This document shows, piece after piece, positions 1 through 9,150 of a stretch of 64,000 nt of DNA. The stretch is from Methylovirgula sp. Lineage in GTDB: Bacteria > Pseudomonadota > Alphaproteobacteria > Rhizobiales > Beijerinckiaceae. Position numbers and translations under genes: made by a program. Below the pieces are notes generated by a model. That model made no database searches, was not told the DNA's origin, and was given only the letters and a program-made list of their open reading frames with translations. Position 1 is the first letter of the stretch. Every line of letters begins with the position of its first letter. The DNA lies in the NCBI RefSeq assembly GCF_037200945.1, contig NZ_JBBCGP010000001.1, positions 2,788,501-2,852,500 on the forward strand, given 5' to 3'.

Positions 1-548
1 TGGAGCTTTATAAAGAGGTCGGCCTGCCGGCCGACGTCGCCAAGAAATTCCACCTTGCTGAAATGAGCGGCACGCATGGCATCGGCCATACGCGCATGGC
101 GACCGAATCGGCGGTGACGACCGCGGGCGCGCATCCGTTCTCGACCGGCAAGGATCAATGCCTCGTCCACAACGGCTCGCTGTCGAACCATAATCAGATG
201 CGCCGCAAGCTGATCCGCGAAGGCATTCCCTTCGCGACTGAGAACGACACGGAAGTGGCCGCCGGCTATGTGTCCTGGCGCCTTGCGCAGGGTGATAGTC
301 TTGGCGAAGCGCTCGAATCCTCGCTGAAAGACCTCGACGGTTTCTATACTTTCGTCGTCGGCACCGACACGGGCTTCGGCGTTCTGCGCGATCCGATCGG
401 CTGCAAACACGCCGTTATGGCCGAGACCGATCAATACGTCGCCTTCGGCACCGAGTTTCGCGCCCTGAGTTCACTGCCCGGCATTGAGAACGCGAAGATT
501 TTCGAGCCAAATCCCGCCACCGTCTATTTCTGGAACCGCGCGGCATGA
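1..548 (+). CDS. glxB: Class II glutamine amidotransferase subunit, GlxB/MgsA-like (partial, 5' end outside window)
   Basis: The reading frame is open from base 3 to the stop at 546-548, so the start lies outside the window. About 181 residues are visible. They match the N-terminal-nucleophile amidotransferase fold of glutamate synthase-like proteins, with GTHGIGHTRMATES followed by VHNGSLSNH and ENDTEVAAGY. This part hydrolyses glutamine and passes ammonia to a partner synthase. The catalytic N-terminal cysteine would lie upstream and cannot be seen. The stop overlaps the next start by four bases (ATGA), so the three genes are translationally coupled. The family includes rhizobial GlxB and MgsA of N-methylglutamate synthase. 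The sequence in view does not separate the two; an adjacent mgd operon or glnA-like gene to the left would settle it. Confidence 0.85.
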   Translation, partial: ELYKEVGLPADVAKKFHLAEMSGTHGIGHTRMATESAVTTAGAHPFSTGKDQCLVHNGSLSNHNQMRRKLIREGIPFATENDTEVAAGYVSWRLAQGDSLGEALESSLKDLDGFYTFVVGTDTGFGVLRDPIGCKHAVMAETDQYVAFGTEFRALSSLPGIENAKIFEPNPATVYFWNRAA

Positions 549-1291
549 ACATTCAATCGCAAACCGTGAAGAAAGCTGCGGGCAAAACCGATCTCGGCCA
601 TGCCCGCACGTTTGATCTCGCGACGAATTCTGTGCGCGAGTTGAACCGTGCACTGCACGCGATCCACCCAGGCAGCAATGCGAATTTATTTCGCGTGCTC
701 AATCCGCGTGGCGTTCATGCAATCGCGGCGGGTGTGGATGCGGACGTGACGATCGAGATCGATGGTGACGTCGGCTATTATTGCGGCGGCATGAACCAGC
801 TGGCGACGATCCTCATCGAAGGCAGCGCCGGCATCGGCCTCGGCGAAAATATGATGTCGGGCCTGATCCACGTTCGCGGCAATGCCAGCGATTCCGTCGG
901 CGCGACGGCGCATGGCGGTTCGATCATTATCGATGGCGATGCATCGGGGCGCTGCGGCATTTCGATGAAGGGCGTCGATATTATCGTGAAAGGCTCCATC
1001 GGCCCGATGTCAGCCTTCATGGCGCAAGCGGGCACGCTCGCCGTCTTCGGCGATGTTGGCGAAGCCTTCGGCGACTCGCTCTATGAGGCGAAGCTTTATG
1101 CGCGCGGGAACGTTGCGAGCCTCGGCGCTGATTGCATCGAGAAGGAGATGGACGATCAGCATCGCGCTGAGCTCTACGAAAAATTCAAAGAGCTCGGCCT
1201 CGCGGGCGAAGTCGATGTCGGCGAATTCAAACGCTACGGCTCGGGGCGGACGCTTTATCATTTCCATGTCGACAATGCGGGAGCTTATTGA
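545..1291 (+). CDS. glxC: GXGXG-motif glutamate synthase-like subunit, GlxC/MgsB-like
   Basis: This 248-residue protein corresponds to the C-terminal beta-helix (GXGXG) domain of the large subunit of glutamate synthase, here a separate polypeptide. Repeated glycine turns run through about residues 70-200 (for example GDVGYYCGGM, GSAGIGLGENM, GDASGRCGISMKG, GDVGEAFGD). In the large enzymes this domain has a structural role between the amidotransferase and FMN domains. The ATG lies inside the stop of the upstream gene, and its own TGA overlaps the ATG of the next gene by one base, so it sits in the middle of a tight three-gene operon. Assignment to the family is secure. Whether the product is glutamate or N-methylglutamate is not. 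Confidence 0.85.
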   Translation: MNIQSQTVKKAAGKTDLGHARTFDLATNSVRELNRALHAIHPGSNANLFRVLNPRGVHAIAAGVDADVTIEIDGDVGYYCGGMNQLATILIEGSAGIGLGENMMSGLIHVRGNASDSVGATAHGGSIIIDGDASGRCGISMKGVDIIVKGSIGPMSAFMAQAGTLAVFGDVGEAFGDSLYEAKLYARGNVASLGADCIEKEMDDQHRAELYEKFKELGLAGEVDVGEFKRYGSGRTLYHFHVDNAGAY

Positions 1292-2625
1292 TGAACGAGC
1301 AGGTTAAAGCTCCACGTACGATGCCGCGTTTTTCATCGACATTTGACGCCTACACACTTTCCGAGATTCGGCGCTCCGCCGCGACTGGTATCTATGACAT
1401 TCGTGGCGCGGGTGCGAAGCGGCATCTGCCGCATTTCGACGATCTGCTCTTTCTCGGCGCGTCGATGTCGCGCTATCCGCTCGAAGGCTATCGCGAGAAA
1501 TGCGGCACGGCGGTCACGCTCGGCACGCGGTTCGCGAAAAAGCCGATTGAGCTCAAAATCCCGATCACGATTGCCGGCATGAGCTTCGGCTCGCTGTCGG
1601 CGCAGGCGAAAGAAGCACTGGGGCGCGGCGCCTCGACGGTTGGTACGTCGACGACGACGGGCGACGGCGGCATGACGCAGGAAGAGCGCGGCCATTCCAA
1701 GATTCTTGTCTACCAATATCTGCCGTCGCGCTACGGCATGAATCCCGATGATCTTCGCAAGGCCGACGCGATTGAAGTTGTCGTCGGGCAGGGCGCCAAG
1801 CCTGGCGGCGGCGGTATGCTCCTCGGCCAGAAGATTTCACCGCGTGTCGCGCAGATGCGCACGTTGCCCGAGGGTATCGACCAACGCTCAGCCTGCCGCC
1901 ATCCGGATTGGACCGGCCCCGACGATCTTGAAATCAAGATCGAGGAATTGCGCGAGATCACCGATTGGGAAAAGCCGATCTATGTGAAAGTCGGCGCCTC
2001 GCGGCCTTATTACGACATCGCGCTGGCGGTGAAAGCGGGCGCCGACGTCATCGTGCTCGACGGCATGCAGGGTGGCACGGCGGCGACGCAGGAAGTCTTT
2101 ATCGAACACGTCGGCATCCCGATCCTCGCGGCGATCCGTCCGGCTGTGAAAGCGCTGCAGGACCTCGGCATGCATCGCAAGGTGCAACTCATCGTCTCCG
2201 GGGGCATCCGCAACGGTGCCGATGTGGCGAAGGCCTTGGCGCTCGGCGCCGACGCGGTCTCGATCGGCACTGCGGCGCTTGTTGCGCTGGGCGACAACGA
2301 TCCACATTGGCAAAGCGATTACGAGGCGCTGGGAAGCGCCGCGGGCGCCTATGACGATTGGCACGAGGGGCGCGATCCAGCGGGCATCACGACGCAGGAC
2401 CCGAATCTTGCGAAGCGGCTCGATCCGGTCGCGGCCGGCCGCAGGCTCGCCAATTACCTGTCGGTACTGACGCTGGAAGCGCAGACGATTGCCCGCGCTG
2501 CCGGCAAGAGCCACGTCCATAACCTCGAGCCGGAAGACTTGGTGGCGTTGACGGTCGAGGCTGCCGCTATGGCCGGTGTGCCGTTGGCCGGAACGGATTG
2601 GATACCGGGGACTGGCGGGCGCTGA
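1291..2625 (+). CDS. glxD: FMN-binding glutamate synthase-like subunit, GlxD/MgsC-like
   Basis: About 444 residues form the TIM-barrel FMN domain of glutamate synthases. Typical stretches are the GGGGMLLGQKI segment, the KVGASRPYYDIA strand, VLDGMQGGTAA and the phosphate-binding VSGGIRNGADVAKALALGADAV segment. An upstream TTG is in frame at 1288, but ATG 1291, overlapping the previous TGA, is the natural start. In large glutamate synthases the end of the barrel carries cysteines for a 3Fe-4S cluster. Here the equivalent stretch reads AGAYDDWHEGRDPAGITTQD with no cysteine, so this subunit probably lacks that cluster. With the two upstream subunits it would form a three-part glutamine-dependent synthase acting on 2-oxoglutarate, or on glutamate plus methylamine in the Mgs version. 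Confidence 0.85.
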   Translation: MNEQVKAPRTMPRFSSTFDAYTLSEIRRSAATGIYDIRGAGAKRHLPHFDDLLFLGASMSRYPLEGYREKCGTAVTLGTRFAKKPIELKIPITIAGMSFGSLSAQAKEALGRGASTVGTSTTTGDGGMTQEERGHSKILVYQYLPSRYGMNPDDLRKADAIEVVVGQGAKPGGGGMLLGQKISPRVAQMRTLPEGIDQRSACRHPDWTGPDDLEIKIEELREITDWEKPIYVKVGASRPYYDIALAVKAGADVIVLDGMQGGTAATQEVFIEHVGIPILAAIRPAVKALQDLGMHRKVQLIVSGGIRNGADVAKALALGADAVSIGTAALVALGDNDPHWQSDYEALGSAAGAYDDWHEGRDPAGITTQDPNLAKRLDPVAAGRRLANYLSVLTLEAQTIARAAGKSHVHNLEPEDLVALTVEAAAMAGVPLAGTDWIPGTGGR

Positions 2626-2655
2626 ACGCGCCGCCATGCCCCACTCCTTGCCGCT

Positions 2656-4173
2656 TCATTCCACCAACTCGAAATCGCCCGGCTTCCACGTTTTGTCGAA
2701 CCAAGGTTCGAGGGGCGCGTAGAGCCGTAGCAGGCTGTTCCAGCCTTTGCCCGGCATCGTCTGCACCCAATTGTTTTCGTGACCTGCTGGCGCTTTCGGG
2801 GCGAACCAGACAGTCACCGATCCGTCTGCATTTTTAATGATGCCCTTCTGATTGCTGTCGAGGCCAGAGGTTTTCTGGTCGGTCTCCAGCATTGAGCGGG
2901 TTTGTCCGTCATAGACCATAAACGACCAGAACTGCGCGGCAGGGATCGGCGCTGGCAAGGTGATCTTGTAGGTCTTGCCCCCATCCAGATAACGGCCCTT
3001 AGAATCTCGCGTCGCGTATGCATAGGCCGATCCGGTGCCAGGCTTCGAATAGGCCATCGCGGGCGTAATGCCAGCGGCGTAATAGTGGAAGAGGGCCCGA
3101 GCATCGAGCATACGCTCACCATTGTTCATGAAATCGTATGCGCCACCTATGAACGGTGTTCCCCACTGCCGATCAGGATAGAACATCACCCTTTTGTCGC
3201 GAGGCGCGAAAACAATTGCGCGGGCGGTCGCGTTGCCGACCGCTACAGCACCGGTCAAAATGTCTTTCATTCGAGCGTCCGGCGCGAAAGGTTCACCCTT
3301 TTTTATGCCTATTGATGCGAATAAACCCACCAGTTCGGGGTCAAACGCATCGGCAGGCTCATGCTGGATGACGGCATCCAGCTCATTGTAGAACTCAAAC
3401 GTGTTGGCGTGAACCGTATTGATCTGCATCCCTGATGTGTTGACGATGGTTGCGGACGGCGGACTGCTTGCCTCGGATAGCGGATAGACTCGCGCCTTTG
3501 CCTTTACGCCTTGCGCAGCGGCCGCAATGTCACCGTTTTTGACGAAAGCCCGAAAGAAAATGAAGTTGCCATAGGTGCGCGGCCTTACGACGAAATAGCC
3601 TTGCGACGGCAATTCACCTGTGTAGCCAGGCGGAACGAACAGGTATTTGCCGCCTTTGCCCTTATCCGGTCCGACCAATCCCACGTCCGTTACGTAGCGG
3701 GAAAAAGCGTCATTCACAGGACCGAGCACGCCGGGCGGTATGTCAACGACAACCGGACTGTCCTTAAGGTCCATGCATAAGAAAACATACACAGTCGTCG
3801 AATTCGGTGTCAGCATAAGCGTGCGTGCATCCAGCAGGTTTTCCGTAATGGAAATGCCACCGTTACGCTTGATGCCTGCTTGGCTCAGGCCCTCGCAGAA
3901 TGCGTAAGCGGACGCGGCAGGTATGCCGGACAGAAACGTCTCAACGCCGCGCGTAAAATCGAGGTTGTCATAGACCTTTTGCACGGTCGGCGCGTCGGGC
4001 AAGCCGTCGAAAAATTTCAGCGTTCCAATGCGCGTCTGTACCGTGTTCGGTGTCGTGATGTACGCAGGGACTTTTGCGGCGTACTTTGCTGAAGACTGTT
4101 CGTAAGCACAGGCGGGGCCGATGGCCACCGCGCCAAGTGTCAAGGCGACGGCGAATTTAAGGATTGCATACAT
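2656..4173 (-). CDS. Secreted DUF1254/DUF1214 domain protein
   Basis: This is a 505-residue protein. The ATG at 4171-4173 is preferred over an upstream in-frame start because it follows a GGGAG ribosome site at good spacing and opens directly into a signal peptide (MYAILKFAVALTLGAVAIGPACA). The first half matches DUF1254 (GPVNDAFSRYVTDVGLVGPDKGKGG and RPRTYGNFIFFRAFV). The last third matches DUF1214 (WSFMVYDGQTRSML, LDSNQKGI and the closing GWNSLLRLYAPLEPWFDKTW). The biochemical role of this family is not established. The protein should be periplasmic or exported. It stands alone, convergent with the glx/mgs operon, 31 bases from its stop. A palindrome upstream may be its operator. Its base composition is a little more AT-rich than the core genes, so horizontal origin is possible. 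Confidence 0.85.
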   Translation of the reverse strand: MYAILKFAVALTLGAVAIGPACAYEQSSAKYAAKVPAYITTPNTVQTRIGTLKFFDGLPDAPTVQKVYDNLDFTRGVETFLSGIPAASAYAFCEGLSQAGIKRNGGISITENLLDARTLMLTPNSTTVYVFLCMDLKDSPVVVDIPPGVLGPVNDAFSRYVTDVGLVGPDKGKGGKYLFVPPGYTGELPSQGYFVVRPRTYGNFIFFRAFVKNGDIAAAAQGVKAKARVYPLSEASSPPSATIVNTSGMQINTVHANTFEFYNELDAVIQHEPADAFDPELVGLFASIGIKKGEPFAPDARMKDILTGAVAVGNATARAIVFAPRDKRVMFYPDRQWGTPFIGGAYDFMNNGERMLDARALFHYYAAGITPAMAYSKPGTGSAYAYATRDSKGRYLDGGKTYKITLPAPIPAAQFWSFMVYDGQTRSMLETDQKTSGLDSNQKGIIKNADGSVTVWFAPKAPAGHENNWVQTMPGKGWNSLLRLYAPLEPWFDKTWKPGDFELVE

Positions 4174-4233
4174 CCCATACTCCCGCTGTTGTCGCGCCCA
4201 AATAGGACTGCGCGGCACGGTGAGTACACCTTA

Positions 4234-4252
4234 CACTCAATATGTATGAGTG
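4234..4252. promoter_or_regulatory. Palindrome upstream of the DUF1254 gene, possible operator
   Basis: CACTCA at 4234-4239 and TGAGTG at 4247-4252 form a perfect 6-base inverted repeat around seven bases. Further TGAGT copies lie at 4221 and 4251. The site is about 60 bases upstream of the DUF1254 start, where a TetR- or MarR-type repressor could bind. The rest of the 4174-4504 gap holds no gene that I can support. The regulator is unknown, and this is an inference from symmetry alone. Confidence 0.35.
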
Positions 4253-4504
4253 AGTGCCTATTCTCCGGGCTGTCGCAGGATTTAGAAGCCGCCCGGGAGC
4301 TTAGGGGCCGCTAGGGGATGGCGGCGGCTTCGAGGAAAGCGGCCGGGAGCGAAATGAGGGATTTCTTCGTGCTCAAAGCTTCAAGTTTGGATAAACTCGT
4401 CCCACAAAGTTTTTAGAAACTTCGCTGCAAGGCGCATCGCGACGCTGCGTTGCGGAAGGACATGCCCGACCGCCAACGGAAGCCAACTTCATCATATCCG
4501 TCTG

Positions 4505-5536
<1,032 letters not shown>

Positions 5537-5603
5537 TTAGAAGCAATTGTGCGGCTTTTCAGACGTCACACGGCGACGTGATCGCTCGGATGACGTTGGC
5601 TCG

Positions 5604-6374
5604 TCAGGAAACGACATAGCCGCCATCGGCCAAAAGGCCGTGACCGGACACGAACGTTGAATCATCCGAGGCAAGAAACGCCACGACCTTCGCCATTTCT
5701 TCGGATGTTCCCGTGCGGCCGGGCACGGAGGCCGCACCGAAATCTTTCTTGGCTTGTTCGGATGGCCAGATGCGATCCTGAAACGGCGTATCGATGAGGC
5801 CCGGACAGAGCGCGTTGACACGCACGCCCTGTCTGAACCATTCGATCGAGGCCGTCTTGGTCAGGCCGAGAACGGCATGTTTGCTGGCGATATAGAGCGC
5901 AGCATTGGCGAAGCCGATGACACCGCCCATCGAGGCATTGTTGATGATCGAGCCACGGCCTTGCGCGAGCATCGCCCTAGCTTCGTGTTTCATCGACCAG
6001 AAGACGCCACGCACGTTAGCGTTGAAGATCGTGTCATAGGTTTCATTCGTCTGATCGACGAACGGCGAAAACGCGCCTTCTGTGCCGGCGTTATTGAAGG
6101 CAACATCGATCCGGCCATAAGTCGCGACCGCCTTGGCGACGAGGTCGATCACGTCATTTTCTTTATTGATGTCGGCGACAATTCCGGTCGCCTCGAAGCC
6201 GTCTTTCTTGATCTCGGCGACGAGCGTTTCGATTTCGGCGCGGCGTCGCGCGCTGGCGACGACCTTTGCGCCACGTCGGGCGAGTTCGAGCGTCGTCGCG
6301 CGTCCAATGCCGGAACTTGCACCGGTGACGAGGGCGACTTTGCCGTCGAGCGTTCTCAGGGGATTGTTGCTCAT
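5604..6374 (-). CDS. SDR family oxidoreductase (glucose 1-dehydrogenase-like)
   Basis: This is a classical short-chain dehydrogenase of 256 residues. Counted from ATG 6374 it has the cofactor motif TGASSGIG (17-24), NNAG (94-97), catalytic Ser148, Tyr161 and Lys165 (YIASK), and a C-terminal SGHGLLADGG typical of the family. A GTG twelve bases further up is in frame, but the GGAGAA ribosome site lies between it and the ATG, so the ATG is chosen. The gene is divergent from a LysR regulator 129 bases away, the usual arrangement for a LysR-controlled target. The substrate is unknown. Confidence 0.9.
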   Translation of the reverse strand: MSNNPLRTLDGKVALVTGASSGIGRATTLELARRGAKVVASARRRAEIETLVAEIKKDGFEATGIVADINKENDVIDLVAKAVATYGRIDVAFNNAGTEGAFSPFVDQTNETYDTIFNANVRGVFWSMKHEARAMLAQGRGSIINNASMGGVIGFANAALYIASKHAVLGLTKTASIEWFRQGVRVNALCPGLIDTPFQDRIWPSEQAKKDFGAASVPGRTGTSEEMAKVVAFLASDDSTFVSGHGLLADGGYVVS

Positions 6375-6461
6375 CGCGTTCTCCACATTGTGGATCGGCG
6401 GAAGCTCCCGCCGGCTGGCGTACGATCTAGCGCCATCAGATAAATGCGATAAGATGCATAA

Positions 6462-6479
6462 TCATCTCTATAGTGATGA
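6462..6479. promoter_or_regulatory. Small inverted repeat between the SDR and LysR genes
   Basis: TCATC at 6462-6466 pairs with GATGA at 6475-6479 in the 129-base gap between the divergent SDR and LysR genes. LysR regulators often bind interrupted dyads in such gaps. This is only a candidate site, because the arms are short. Confidence 0.25.
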
Positions 6480-6503
6480 ACCTAGAACAGCAATTTCCGA
6501 CCC

Positions 6504-7385
6504 ATGCACGGATCAGAACTCGCCGAACTTGCCGCCTTTCTGGCGGTGGCGCGCCATAACAGCTTCCGCAAGGCGGCCGTCGAGCGCAGGGTCGCGGCGT
6601 CGGCTATCAGCCATTCCATCCGCAATATTGAAACGCGGGTCGGTGTAAGGCTCTTTCATCGCACGACGCGCAGCGTTTCGCTCACGGATGCAGGCGCACG
6701 CTTTCTCGCAGAATTGCAACCGGCGTTCGAGCAGATCGATGCGGCGCTCGAAGGTCTCAACGCCTTCCGCGGCACGCCGTTCGGAACGGTGCGGCTGAAC
6801 ATTCCCAATTCCATCGCGCCCTTCGTGTTGCAGGATGTGATCGGCCCATTGCTTCAGGAAAATCCCGGCCTCAATCTCGATATTGTTGCGACCGACAGGC
6901 TCGTCGACATTGCCAAGGATGGATTCGATGCCGGCATCCGCTTCGGCGAAAATCTAAGCCAGGATATGATCGCGGTCCGGATCAAGTCGCGGCTGCGCTT
7001 CGCTGTTGTGGGGTCGCCGGATTATTTTAATGGCCGCAAGAAACCGCATACGCTGGCCGATCTCAAGGATCATTCCTGCATCCGTTATCGTTTCCCGAGC
7101 GGCGCAATCTTCAATTGGGAATTCGAACGCGACGGCGAACTCGTTCATGTCGAAGTGAACGGGCCGCTTACGCTCGACAGTCAGGATTTGATGATCGAAG
7201 CGGCGCTGCAAGGTTGTGGCCTCGCTTTTGTTTTCGATTATCGCATCGAGCCGCATCTCGCCTCAGGCGCATTGATCCGATGCCTGGAGGATTGGTGCGC
7301 GACGGATGACAGCCTGTTTCTTTATTATCCGAGCCGCCACTACGTCTCGGCCGGGCTGCGCGCGTTGATCGACAAGCTCAAATGA
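6504..7385 (+). CDS. LysR family transcriptional regulator
   Basis: This 293-residue protein has an N-terminal winged helix-turn-helix at about residues 5-64 (AFLAVARHNSFRKAAVERRVAASAISHSIRNIE, then RLFHRTTRSVSLTDAG). A type 2 periplasmic-binding-like effector domain follows from about residue 90. The segment TVRLNIPNSIAP places it near the CrgA/YafC type of LysR regulators. It is divergent from the SDR/aldo-keto reductase pair and most likely controls it. The effector cannot be predicted. Its TGA ends exactly next to the stop of the convergent DUF2214 gene. Confidence 0.92.
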   Translation: MHGSELAELAAFLAVARHNSFRKAAVERRVAASAISHSIRNIETRVGVRLFHRTTRSVSLTDAGARFLAELQPAFEQIDAALEGLNAFRGTPFGTVRLNIPNSIAPFVLQDVIGPLLQENPGLNLDIVATDRLVDIAKDGFDAGIRFGENLSQDMIAVRIKSRLRFAVVGSPDYFNGRKKPHTLADLKDHSCIRYRFPSGAIFNWEFERDGELVHVEVNGPLTLDSQDLMIEAALQGCGLAFVFDYRIEPHLASGALIRCLEDWCATDDSLFLYYPSRHYVSAGLRALIDKLK

Positions 7386-7826
7386 TCAGCCGAATTCGCC
7401 GTAGCCGCGGGCCATCGCCGCGGCGAAACCGAGCAGCGGCACAAAAAGCGCGAGTTCGAGATGGAGGTAGAAACGCGCTCGCTTGATCTCCTCATCGTTT
7501 GGCGGCGTGCCGGCCTTGCGCCAGCGCAGATAGGCGAGGGTGGGCGGAATCGACGCCAAGCCGATTAACGCGAATGTGCCGATTTTCGCCCAGAAGAATC
7601 CGTTGTGCGCGTAATAATGCCAGCCCTTCGCCGCGAAGATCGCGCGACTGAAGCCAACGAGGATAATCAGACCGGCGACGATCCCGTAAATCAGATCGAG
7701 CCTCGCGAGACGCGTCAGGCCGTCGCCGCCGAGGCCCGGGCGCAACACGAAAAATTCGGCAAAGACGATGCCGAAGAGACTGAAGACGAGCAGATGATGC
7801 GCGATGGCGACCGTGAGATCGAGCAT
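7386..7826 (-). CDS. DUF2214 family inner-membrane protein
   Basis: This 146-residue protein has four predicted membrane helices (around residues 8-28, 46-66, 80-100 and 125-143). It carries the conserved histidine pair at the start (AIAHHLLVFSLFG) and the FFWAKIGTFALIGLASIPPT segment typical of DUF2214. The function of the family is unknown. The stop directly abuts the stop of the convergent LysR gene, so no separate terminator fits between them. No clear operon partner is present. Confidence 0.85.
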   Translation of the reverse strand: MLDLTVAIAHHLLVFSLFGIVFAEFFVLRPGLGGDGLTRLARLDLIYGIVAGLIILVGFSRAIFAAKGWHYYAHNGFFWAKIGTFALIGLASIPPTLAYLRWRKAGTPPNDEEIKRARFYLHLELALFVPLLGFAAAMARGYGEFG

Positions 7827-7960
7827 GGCAATTCGTCTCGCGAGGGTCCGCTACTTTTTAACGAAGTATAATGGCGCGGCCAAGCTAGGCCGCATCGCAA
7901 TGACTCGGAAAGAGTTTCTAAATATATATTTGTCGAGAAAATTTTCTCGGGAGGTTAGAT

Positions 7961-8611
7961 TTGAAGCGTGTCACGGCGAATGATTTCGATTTCACGGGCG
8001 CGCCGCTTTTCCGGAAAACCGCGACGATCCCGGTCGCGAGTGTCGTGTTTGGGAAGGGCGGCGAAAAAGTCGTCACGCTCCAATCGGGAGCGGCCGGACA
8101 ATTCGCAGAGACGATCAATATCGCCCAGCTTGGGGACGCCATTGTGACCCGCAGCGCGGGCGATTCCTACATTCCCAAGAAGTTCAGTAACAATTTCGAA
8201 ATCAACCCCGGTAATTCCAACGAATATCGATCGAAGAATTTTGGCCGCGCGATCTTTCAGGAAGAGGATTTCGTCATTATGGCGCCGTGGGGTGAAGACC
8301 AGACGATTGCGGCAGGCGGCGTCGTCTTTCAGAGTCTCGTGGGCGACTCGCCGGAGGTCTACGGCAATCAAGGTCACAGTTTCGAAGCCGATTACGCGAG
8401 GGAAGCCGCCGATGGCGCATTGCTGCCGCTAACTTTGCCTCTCAAAACACAATTGCAATGGGCGAACGACAAGGGCGAGATCGTACACCTTTCCGACATT
8501 CGCGCGCGTGCTGTCTATGCGCGCGAAATGGTGACTGACGAGAAGAAGTCGGCGGAAGTCTTCAGCGAAATTATTCGTGTAGCTGATATTGCAATCTTGC
8601 TTCTCAAATAA
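7961..8611 (+). CDS. Hypothetical protein, possibly PGDYG-like
   Basis: This open frame of 216 codons starts with TTG behind a strong GGGAGG ribosome site. No in-frame ATG lies upstream. It is a soluble protein with no signal peptide or membrane segment. The stretch around residues 55-80 (INIAQLGDAIVTRSAGDSYIPKKF) resembles the GD-containing core of the PGDYG domain of unknown function, but I hold this loosely. Base composition is lower in GC than the neighbouring core genes. The end overlaps the end of the convergent orphan at 8604 by eight bases. Confidence 0.65.
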   Translation: MKRVTANDFDFTGAPLFRKTATIPVASVVFGKGGEKVVTLQSGAAGQFAETINIAQLGDAIVTRSAGDSYIPKKFSNNFEINPGNSNEYRSKNFGRAIFQEEDFVIMAPWGEDQTIAAGGVVFQSLVGDSPEVYGNQGHSFEADYAREAADGALLPLTLPLKTQLQWANDKGEIVHLSDIRARAVYAREMVTDEKKSAEVFSEIIRVADIAILLLK

Positions 8612-9086
8612 AAGCGTCGCTGCTATCTCCTAACAGCACCATGCCAAGCTCGTACTCTTCCGCTTGAACCATTCCGAGCGTTTCCTGCACCACGCGCCTC
8701 GGCGCCACTAGAAACGATCGATATGGAACAAATTCCTGCTCGAGATTCACCACTGCACTTCCTAGATATCGCAGAAATGCAAAGTCCCCTTCGGTGAATT
8801 CGCAAAATTCCTTAAGCTTCAAGGCGGTGGGAAGGGGACACCCCTTGGGACCACCGAGAACATTAACAATAAGTTTGATGCCTTTCTCTTCTTTTATCTC
8901 GGTCTCAAAGGGTTTCATGATCCAAAAAGATCTTTTTCTTTTGGGATTCTCGTTCCTAAATAACTCACAGCTCGACGAATACTTTCGTAAAAGATCGTAG
9001 ATTTCGATATTTCCTGTCAGTCGGCATTGAATATCGAACTCCGAATCCAAGGCCTTCGCCCGCGCGATGTTGGTAAAATGGCGCAT
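8604..9086 (-). CDS. Hypothetical protein, AT-rich orphan
   Basis: This open frame of 160 codons has no recognisable family. The product is soluble and rich in charged residues, with a central basic run (NENPKRKRSFW), no signal peptide and no membrane helix. The DNA is clearly more AT-rich than the rest of the window, and codon choice is looser, which suggests transfer. No strong ribosome site is seen before ATG 9086. It overlaps the 3' end of the convergent gene at 7961 by eight bases. The real coding status is likely but not certain. Confidence 0.5.
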   Translation of the reverse strand: MRHFTNIARAKALDSEFDIQCRLTGNIEIYDLLRKYSSSCELFRNENPKRKRSFWIMKPFETEIKEEKGIKLIVNVLGGPKGCPLPTALKLKEFCEFTEGDFAFLRYLGSAVVNLEQEFVPYRSFLVAPRRVVQETLGMVQAEEYELGMVLLGDSSDAFI

Positions 9087-9150
9087 GCCGCATCTTTGAG
9101 CGACATACGCGTCTTATCAAGACGATCAATACGTACATAGTTTCGGAATT

